A stretch of DNA of 7,135 nt from Lachnospiraceae bacterium (lineage in GTDB: Bacteria; Bacillota; Clostridia; Lachnospirales; Lachnospiraceae), in contig DOVG01000230.1 of assembly GCA_003520205.1 (NCBI GenBank), forward strand, positions 1-7,135. The letters run 5' to 3'. The position numbers and the translations under genes are program-made. A model generated the notes under the pieces. The model was not told the DNA's origin, did not search any database, and was given only the letters and a program-made list of their open reading frames with translations. Positions 1-5,200 of the stretch are shown piece by piece (the stretch's first letter is position 1; every line of letters begins with the position of its first letter).

Positions 1-1221
1 CATAAAACCTATCTCTATAGAGCAGAGAATATAGAGGGACCCTGGAGAAAGAGCGAGATAAAAGGCTTCTATCATGATGCATCTCTTTTGTTTGATGAAG
101 AAAGAGTGTTTATAGTATATGGAAATACAGATATATATCTGACGGAGCTGAACAAGGATATGACTGGTCCTTTGGAAGGCGGACTTCACAGACTTATCGT
201 AAGTGATAAAGGAAATCCTATGCTTGGATACGAAGGCTCGCATATCTATAGGATAAATGGAAGGTATTATCTGTTCCTGATACATAGTGCAAGAGATAAA
301 TGGATGAGAAGAGAGGCGGTTTTTTCTTCTGATTCACTGGAAGGTGATTTTACCGGAGGAGATGTACTTTCAGATGATATGGGAAGACCCGGTATGGGAG
401 CGGCACAGGGTGGTATCGTAGATGATATCTATGGAAACTGGAATGCAGTTGTTTTTCAGGACTGTGGAGCAGTGGGAAGGATACCGGTGGTTGTTCCGGT
501 AACATGGAAAGAAGACACTCCAGTCTTTGGTATAGATGGAAAGGTTCCGATGAAGCTTTCTTTACCGAGTATGAAACCGGATTATAAGTATAAGCCTCTC
601 TATGGAAGTGATGATTTTAAGGGCGGCTTAAAGGACTTCTGGCAGTTCAGTCATGAACCGGATATGAAGCTAATTGATATAGATAAGAAAAGGGCAGTAT
701 TTAAGGTGACAACTGATAAGCTGTGTACCAATATCCATCAGGCAAGAAATGTACTTACACAGAGGATGAAATATCCTGACTGCAGTGGGGAAGTAAGTGT
801 ATCAGGAAAGAATCTGAAGGATGGAGATATGGCAGGTCTGGCTGTATATCAGGGGAATTACATATGGGTTGGAATAACCAGACGAAATGGACAGCTATAT
901 GCACTCACAACTTCTTTTACCAGTAAAGAAGATACCTGGATACTTTCTACTGAACCAGGAAAGGAGAGTGAGCTTATACCTCTAGATACAGATGAACTAC
1001 GTGTAAAGCTAAGTGTGGCATTTACCGGACCGGATGAAAAAAACACCAGGGACGAGGCAAAGTGCAGTATATATAAAAATGGAAAGTGGACCGATATAGG
1101 ACCTTCTCATGAGCTGTCATTCAGACTGGATTATTTTACAGGCGCAAGATTTGGACTTTTTATATATTCGACAAAAGAGACAGGTGGTTCAGCTGAGTTT
1201 ACAGATTTTGTTTATAAGTGA
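1..1221 (+). CDS. Glycoside hydrolase family 43 enzyme (arabinofuranosidase/beta-xylosidase type), 5' end missing
   Basis: The frame is open from base 1 (406 visible codons, TGA stop at 1219-1221), so the true start lies upstream; the TTG at 88 is internal. Visible residues 1-190 are the second half of a five-bladed GH43 catalytic domain. HDASLLFD places the pKa-modulating Asp at visible residue 26 (bases 76-78). YEGSHIYRINGRYYLF places the general-acid Glu at residue 78 (bases 232-234). The general-base Asp would lie in the missing N-terminus. From about residue 201 (GSDDF, then WQFSHEPD) to the end is the concanavalin A-like C-terminal domain typical of GH43 xylosidases. The HDAS and EG...YKINGYYYL-type motifs resemble the FsAxh1-like group (subfamily 12), known for arabinofuranosidase and xylosidase activity on arabinoxylan; this placement is from memory. 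Roughly 100-130 residues are probably missing. Whether it is secreted cannot be judged. It converges on the cyclase gene at 1396. Family is well supported; exact substrate is inference. Confidence 0.9.
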   Translation, partial: HKTYLYRAENIEGPWRKSEIKGFYHDASLLFDEERVFIVYGNTDIYLTELNKDMTGPLEGGLHRLIVSDKGNPMLGYEGSHIYRINGRYYLFLIHSARDKWMRREAVFSSDSLEGDFTGGDVLSDDMGRPGMGAAQGGIVDDIYGNWNAVVFQDCGAVGRIPVVVPVTWKEDTPVFGIDGKVPMKLSLPSMKPDYKYKPLYGSDDFKGGLKDFWQFSHEPDMKLIDIDKKRAVFKVTTDKLCTNIHQARNVLTQRMKYPDCSGEVSVSGKNLKDGDMAGLAVYQGNYIWVGITRRNGQLYALTTSFTSKEDTWILSTEPGKESELIPLDTDELRVKLSVAFTGPDEKNTRDEAKCSIYKNGKWTDIGPSHELSFRLDYFTGARFGLFIYSTKETGGSAEFTDFVYK

Positions 1222-1323
1222 ATATATTCCAAATATATTTAAAAAAACTTTAATATTTAGCATTATAGTATTTTTAAGTTGATAATAGATACGATACCAG
1301 ATTAAATAAAAAAGCTTATTAAA

Positions 1324-1375
1324 TGACACCCAAATCATATCATGACGTAGGTGTCAAAAAGTACCTTTTAACACC
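1324..1375. repeat. Nested inverted repeats between convergent genes
   Basis: TGACACC (1324-1330) is matched by GGTGTCA (1350-1356) after 19 bases, giving a 7-bp stem. The same GGTGT also begins a second, 26-base imperfect palindrome (1350-1375). In that palindrome GGTGT pairs with ACACC, AAAA pairs with TTTT, and the centre is GTAC, with 22 of 26 positions paired. The two stems share GGTGT and cannot form together. TCAT-ATC-ATGA (1335-1345) is a further small inverted repeat in the first loop. Neither strand shows a clean U-tract directly after a stem. On the minus strand the first stem is followed by TTTAATAAGCTTTTTT, so it could weakly terminate the cyclase transcript. Bases 1342-1357 recur at the window end (14 of 16 identical). 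The structure resembles a dispersed intergenic palindromic repeat; that class is inference. Confidence 0.7.
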
Positions 1376-1395
1376 ATATAACAAAAGAGCAACAA

Positions 1396-3291
1396 TTACT
1401 GTTTCATCCTGGCTTTATTTATGTACATCAGTTCGTCTGAACGTTTAACCACATTCTGAACAGACCTGTCGATAGCAGGGTCATAAATGGCTACGCCACT
1501 TGCTATGGATATATAATTATCAGGAATTGGTAAAGTACAGGAATATGTACTCATCTGTTTATTCATAGCTTCAAGTTTATTTTCATAATCGATATAGTCA
1601 TCCCCCATAAGGATTGATACAAATTCATCTCCACCTATTCTATAAACCGGACTATGTTTGAAGGTATCGCATATAAGCCGGCAGGCTCTGTTGAGATATT
1701 CATCGCCCGCATCATGTCCTTTCGAATCATTGATGAGCTTTAGGTTGTTGACATCAAACATGGCAATAGCAAATTTCACTTCTTTATCTGCGTTGATTTC
1801 AGATTGAATAACTTTAGATTTATCCTCGAAAGCTATACGGTTACTCACATTTGTAAGTGGGTCTTTTTTCATAACTTCAAGGAGGCGTTTATTGATAAGG
1901 TCAAGGCTGAGAGCATGTCTGAATTTATCAAAGACCAGCCCCATACGGTTCTGGTAAGTATGCAGGAAATGATTTCCTACTTTATCTATGCAGTCCCTGA
2001 ATATTATATAACCATAGTTTTCGTCACTTTCATGAATAGGGAGAAAGATATATAAGTGATTTTTATCGTCTGAATCATAGCATGGAATAAGCTGACGTGA
2101 AGGAAACTGCTCTTCACTATAATTTTTGCCGTTTTGGGTTGAGTATAGTACATCCATATAACTGCTATAGCCTTCAGTTCTCAGATGAATATTTTGATCA
2201 TATATAGACAGACCAAAATTTGGCTCAAGTAATATATGGAAACTATCTCCTTCAAAATCATGGTCTTCAGTAAGCAGCTGTTTAGAGCGTTCTTTGAATT
2301 CATTATATGTTATGCAGGATAGAATGGTAGAGTCCAGTATGTTAAGCTTACGATTGAAGTAGGTTGTCATGGACCTTTTTGAGAAGGCTTCGCGTCCTTT
2401 AAGACGTCTGATTTTGTCGCTGCTACGATGCTGGTAACAGCCGCAGCTGTCGCCGGGAACAAATTCGCAGGGGATTATATGTTCTTTTTCAGATACCTTT
2501 TTTTCGAGCAGTTCAAGCCATACTTCACCAGCTAATTCGCCCATCTTAGTAAAACACTGATTTACAGACGCTATAGAAGGATCGAATACCTGACTGTCGT
2601 CTATATAGTCATAACCGGTTACGATAGTATCATCAGGGACATTAAAACCATGATTACTGAGTTCAAGGCAGGTTGACATGGCAAGTCCGTCATTCGCACA
2701 GATAAATGCATCCGGTAAAGGCTGACCTGAATTAACCAGATTATTAATATATCTTGCAGCAGCTGCATTTTCCCATTTAGTGTAGAAGACATCACGGAGA
2801 ACGTCCAGGTGATTGTTTGCCTTTAGATAATCCTTTACAGCCTTAAGTCTTAGCTCGGAATCCAGAGAGTCCTGGGTTCCCGCGAAGAATATGATGTCCT
2901 GGCAATTATGTTTGTTCTGGAGATGATCACACATATCAAGTGTGGCGGTATAGTTATCTGAACCAACATAATAGGTGCCTTCTCTTTTGGCACCCTGTAT
3001 AATGACGGGGATATCTGCCTCTTTACATCGATTAACTATGTCATCTATCTGATCATCATATTCAAGTCCGCTTCCAAATATAACGGCTCCACTAAAGTCG
3101 TGCATATCCGGCAGTTTAAAGATATTCATTTCCCCGATTTTGTTTGCTTCAGTATCACCATAGGTTGCATAGCACAGGAAAAGAAATATATCGACATTTT
3201 CTTTTTCAAGTGTTTTTTGCATTCCGTTGATGAATTGAGATAGTATTTCACTACACCATCCTGTTGTAAAAAAAGCTATTTTTTTCTTCAT
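1396..3291 (-). CDS. Cytosolic LacI-type ligand-binding domain fused to a GGDEF diguanylate cyclase (paralog A)
   Basis: This 631-residue protein probably makes c-di-GMP from two GTP under control of a cytosolic ligand. Residues 1-285 resemble the ligand-binding part of LacI/PurR repressors: a first strand IAFFTTG, then LPDAFICANDGLAM (192-205), VPDDTIVTGYDY (218-229) and the segment ending in SCGC (282-285). There is no helix-turn-helix, signal peptide or membrane helix. Residues 286-470 form an unassigned middle domain with GYSSYMDVLY (374-383) and LYIFLP (413-418), shared with the 5201-7105 protein. Residues 477-628 are the cyclase: DPLTNVSNR, FDVNNLKLINDSKGHDAGD, and GGDEF at 553-557 (bases 1621-1635). 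The residues before GGDEF (FKHSPVYRI) have no RxxD inhibitory site. The start follows a modest AGGG site (3303-3300), and an in-frame stop at 3330-3328 rules out an upstream extension. It lies 41 bases after the HD-GYP gene, probably in one operon. Synthase activity is well supported by motifs; the ligand is unknown. Confidence 0.92.
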   Translation of the reverse strand: MKKKIAFFTTGWCSEILSQFINGMQKTLEKENVDIFLFLCYATYGDTEANKIGEMNIFKLPDMHDFSGAVIFGSGLEYDDQIDDIVNRCKEADIPVIIQGAKREGTYYVGSDNYTATLDMCDHLQNKHNCQDIIFFAGTQDSLDSELRLKAVKDYLKANNHLDVLRDVFYTKWENAAAARYINNLVNSGQPLPDAFICANDGLAMSTCLELSNHGFNVPDDTIVTGYDYIDDSQVFDPSIASVNQCFTKMGELAGEVWLELLEKKVSEKEHIIPCEFVPGDSCGCYQHRSSDKIRRLKGREAFSKRSMTTYFNRKLNILDSTILSCITYNEFKERSKQLLTEDHDFEGDSFHILLEPNFGLSIYDQNIHLRTEGYSSYMDVLYSTQNGKNYSEEQFPSRQLIPCYDSDDKNHLYIFLPIHESDENYGYIIFRDCIDKVGNHFLHTYQNRMGLVFDKFRHALSLDLINKRLLEVMKKDPLTNVSNRIAFEDKSKVIQSEINADKEVKFAIAMFDVNNLKLINDSKGHDAGDEYLNRACRLICDTFKHSPVYRIGGDEFVSILMGDDYIDYENKLEAMNKQMSTYSCTLPIPDNYISIASGVAIYDPAIDRSVQNVVKRSDELMYINKARMKQ

Positions 3292-3299
3292 ATTTGTAA

Positions 3300-3303
3300 C
3301 CCT
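3300..3303 (-). promoter_or_regulatory. Weak ribosome binding site for the 3291-1396 cyclase
   Basis: On the minus strand AGGG lies 8 bases before the ATG at 3291. It is weaker than the sites of the other two genes in this block. An in-frame TAA (3330-3328) upstream means this ATG is the first possible methionine start of the frame. The cyclase may therefore be translated less than the phosphodiesterase ahead of it on the same message; that is inference. Confidence 0.55.
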
Positions 3304-3332
3304 GTAATTATAAAAAGAAGTGAGAGATTATG

Positions 3333-5048
3333 CTATTGCTGTATACTGCTGTAGTATTCCTCGAGTTTTGGTCTGGCACTTATATAGTATTTCTCGAGCT
3401 TTTTATCAAAATGTTTTCCCATACCCTCTAAGATAATTTCATTTGCTTTTTCAAATGACATGCTTTCTTTATATACTCGTTTACTTACCAAAGCATCATA
3501 TACATCGGCAATTGCCATTATCCTTGCTTCAAGAGGAATATCATCCCCTTTCAGTCCATCCGGATAGCCTGAACCATCAATTCTTTCATGGTGGTAATGT
3601 GCTACATTTTCTGCAATAATCTTAAAGGATTCATCATTGGTATCTTTAAGGATTTCATGAACTATCCGGGCTCCCTCTGCAGCGTGAATCTTCATTTTCT
3701 CAAATTCTTCATCGGTAAAGCGACCGGGTTTTCTGAGTATGGCATCATCTACAGCTATTTTCCCCAGATCGTGCATTGGAGCAGCCTTAATGATATCTTT
3801 GCAGAATTCTTCAGTAATATTAAATCTATTATCATTTTTTATTTCATTTATCAGTATCTTAACACCTTCACTGGTTCTTCGTATATGACCACCGGTGGAG
3901 TTGTCGCGACTTTCAACCATAACTGCCATACTCAGGATGAGGTTATTATGCATTTCTATGATTTCGTTGGTTTTTTCAGATACCTCATCTTCAAGTTCTG
4001 AATTATATTTGTCCAGAAGAGCTATATACTTCTGATTCTTGGTATCATCGGTAAGAAATATCTGATAACCTCTTTTTTTAGTGCCAACATATAGATAACT
4101 GATATTTACGGAGAAAACTTCAGAGTCTTCCTCATTTTCAGTATTCTTTTTAATGTACAGATTTTTGGAAGTATTATTATCGTCCTCAAAGTGACTAAGC
4201 CAATGTGTGATGTTATCTTTAAGTGCCTCGTAATCATCTATAGCCTGATCGATACTGAGAGTTTCCAGTTCCGGAAGTATGATTTTGGCAGTTCTGTTAC
4301 TTCCTAGATATCTGTGTTTAAAATCAATTGATACAAATCCTGTTTCACCAGTCTGAACCATTGACTGTATGACATTATCGCTAACATTATAGAGAGACAT
4401 TCTTCGGATAATCAGAAGATATACTATCTGTGCAAAATTATATGTAAGCGGAGTAAGTTCAATGTGCCTGGAAACCAGATGATAGCCGATATATCCAAAG
4501 AGCGTTATTGCTTCAGGCAGAAACAGTAGATGAAGTATTTTTTTGGATGTCTGCTTGTTAGTATAAAGAGTATATAGGATAGCCGACAGACCGGCCATGA
4601 AGTATAAACCAATAATTATATAAAAAACGGTATGCATGGGACCGTAGGTTTTAGCAACAATCAGATTGGAACCGTTTCGTTGAAAGAAAAGATTTTTATA
4701 AAATAGAGGGAAGTGCCCGATAGTAAGTACACTGCAGTAAAGAGCCAGACATATAAGAAAGCCTGTCGTACGAATCCACCTCTTTACCAGGATGCCACAG
4801 ATTCTGAATACACACATATTGATAAAGAAAATCAGAAAGCAACCGCCCAGATAAATGATTTTTACTGTGATTATATAGCTTTCCATGTTTGCGGCGTGCC
4901 ATGACAGCAGATACCCAAGATTTGCTATTGGAATTAAAGTGAAAATCAGAGTTATATTCACTTCATAGTGTTTATGCCATTTGTATAAATAAATAGTTGA
5001 TAATAAAAGCGAAGCAAGAAATGTAATCAGGTAAAACGATGATATCAT
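3333..5048 (-). CDS. Membrane HD-GYP cyclic-di-GMP phosphodiesterase with seven-helix N-terminus and PAS-like domain
   Basis: This 571-residue protein should hydrolyse c-di-GMP at the membrane. About seven hydrophobic segments span residues 4-22, 31-52, 60-84, 94-113, 139-162, 171-190 and 202-216, like the 7TM sensor regions found on histidine kinases. Residues 228-335 look like a divergent PAS domain (TGETGFVSIDFKHRYLGSNRTA), and 338-370 is a charged, coiled-coil-like linker. Residues 370-565 are an HD-GYP domain with its key residues intact: GGHIRRT (386-392), HDLGK (426-430, bases 3759-3773), H455, HHERIDGSGYPDGLKG (486-501) and ADVYDAL (514-520). A metal-dependent phosphodiesterase is therefore expected. 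The start has AGGAGG 8 bases upstream and an in-frame stop at 5063-5061. It is first of a minus-strand pair with the GGDEF gene at 3291-1396, so enzymes that break and make the same messenger are probably co-transcribed. The signal sensed by the 7TM and PAS parts is unknown. Confidence 0.93.
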   Translation of the reverse strand: MISSFYLITFLASLLLSTIYLYKWHKHYEVNITLIFTLIPIANLGYLLSWHAANMESYIITVKIIYLGGCFLIFFINMCVFRICGILVKRWIRTTGFLICLALYCSVLTIGHFPLFYKNLFFQRNGSNLIVAKTYGPMHTVFYIIIGLYFMAGLSAILYTLYTNKQTSKKILHLLFLPEAITLFGYIGYHLVSRHIELTPLTYNFAQIVYLLIIRRMSLYNVSDNVIQSMVQTGETGFVSIDFKHRYLGSNRTAKIILPELETLSIDQAIDDYEALKDNITHWLSHFEDDNNTSKNLYIKKNTENEEDSEVFSVNISYLYVGTKKRGYQIFLTDDTKNQKYIALLDKYNSELEDEVSEKTNEIIEMHNNLILSMAVMVESRDNSTGGHIRRTSEGVKILINEIKNDNRFNITEEFCKDIIKAAPMHDLGKIAVDDAILRKPGRFTDEEFEKMKIHAAEGARIVHEILKDTNDESFKIIAENVAHYHHERIDGSGYPDGLKGDDIPLEARIMAIADVYDALVSKRVYKESMSFEKANEIILEGMGKHFDKKLEKYYISARPKLEEYYSSIQQ

Positions 5049-5056
5049 TTTCAGAG

Positions 5057-5062
5057 CCTCCT
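5057..5062 (-). promoter_or_regulatory. Ribosome binding site of the HD-GYP gene
   Basis: AGGAGG on the minus strand lies 8 bases before the ATG at 5048. It is a near-consensus site and, with the in-frame TAG at 5063-5061, fixes the start. Confidence 0.85.
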
Positions 5063-5082
5063 ATCTGGAGATAATTACATTT

Positions 5083-5111
5083 ATTGTATCACTTTAAACG
5101 ATTATTCACAA
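5083..5111 (-). promoter_or_regulatory. Predicted promoter of the HD-GYP/GGDEF operon
   Basis: Read on the minus strand, TTGTGA (5111-5106, 4 of 6 to TTGACA) is separated by 17 bases from TACAAT (5088-5083, 5 of 6 to TATAAT). TG one base before the -10 makes it an extended -10. Transcription would start near 5076, giving a leader of about 27 bases, too short for a riboswitch. The -35 box overlaps the inverted repeat at 5109-5125. Confidence 0.65.
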
Positions 5112-5125
5112 TGAAAGCTTCATTG
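5109..5125. promoter_or_regulatory. Candidate operator: 7-bp inverted repeat between divergent promoters
   Basis: CAATGAA (5109-5115) and TTCATTG (5119-5125) are perfect inverted copies separated by AGC. The left arm overlaps the -35 box of the minus-strand promoter, and the right arm ends 19 bases before the presumed -35 region of the plus-strand promoter. This is a good position for a dimeric regulator acting on one or both promoters. The regulator is not encoded in the window: none of the complete genes has a recognisable DNA-binding domain. Functional role is inference. Confidence 0.45.
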
Positions 5126-5126
5126 G

Positions 5127-5153
5127 TTTTTTCTGCATTTTTTCTGTTTTTTT
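5127..5153. other. Phased T-tracts, probable intrinsic DNA bend
   Basis: Three runs of T lie at 5127-5132 (6), 5138-5143 (6) and 5147-5153 (7). Their centres are about 11 and 9.5 bases apart, close to one helical turn. The unit TTTTTTCTG occurs twice (5127-5135 and 5138-5146). A-tracts phased in this way are known to curve DNA, and here they sit just upstream of the plus-strand -10 and between the two promoters. A role in promoter activity is inference. Confidence 0.55.
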
Positions 5154-5173
5154 AAAATGGATGGTGTTATAAT
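5145..5173 (+). promoter_or_regulatory. Predicted extended -10 promoter of the second cyclase gene
   Basis: TATAAT at 5168-5173 is a perfect -10 and has TG at 5165-5166, one base upstream. The -35 position (5145-5150, TGTTTT, 17-base spacer) is poor, as often seen with extended -10 promoters. Transcription would start near 5180, leaving a leader of about 20 bases. Confidence 0.7.
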
Positions 5174-5186
5174 TATTTGCAGTAGT

Positions 5187-5191
5187 GGAGG
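5187..5191 (+). promoter_or_regulatory. Ribosome binding site of the second cyclase gene
   Basis: GGAGG lies 9 bases before the ATG at 5201. An in-frame TAG at 5183-5185 excludes any longer N-terminus, which confirms that no DNA-binding domain precedes the sensor. Confidence 0.85.
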
Positions 5192-5200
5192 AATCATTTT

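Noticed and set aside
88..90. TTG as the start codon of the GH43 gene
   Set aside because: The frame stays open to base 1 and the codons before 88 encode conserved GH43 sequence, including the HDAS motif with a catalytic-site Asp.
1301..1324. Rho-independent terminator from ATTAAATAA and TTATTAAAT
   Set aside because: The 9-base arms contain only A and T with a central mismatch and lack a following U-tract, so the hairpin would be too weak for a typical terminator.
3588..4001. Plus-strand 137-codon open frame opposite the HD-GYP gene
   Set aside because: It lies fully antisense to the conserved HD-GYP and PAS coding sequence, and its translation shows no recognisable domain.
5049..5200. c-di-GMP riboswitch in the divergent leader
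   Set aside because: The predicted leaders are only about 20-27 bases, too short for GEMM-type riboswitches, and no fitting stem set is visible.
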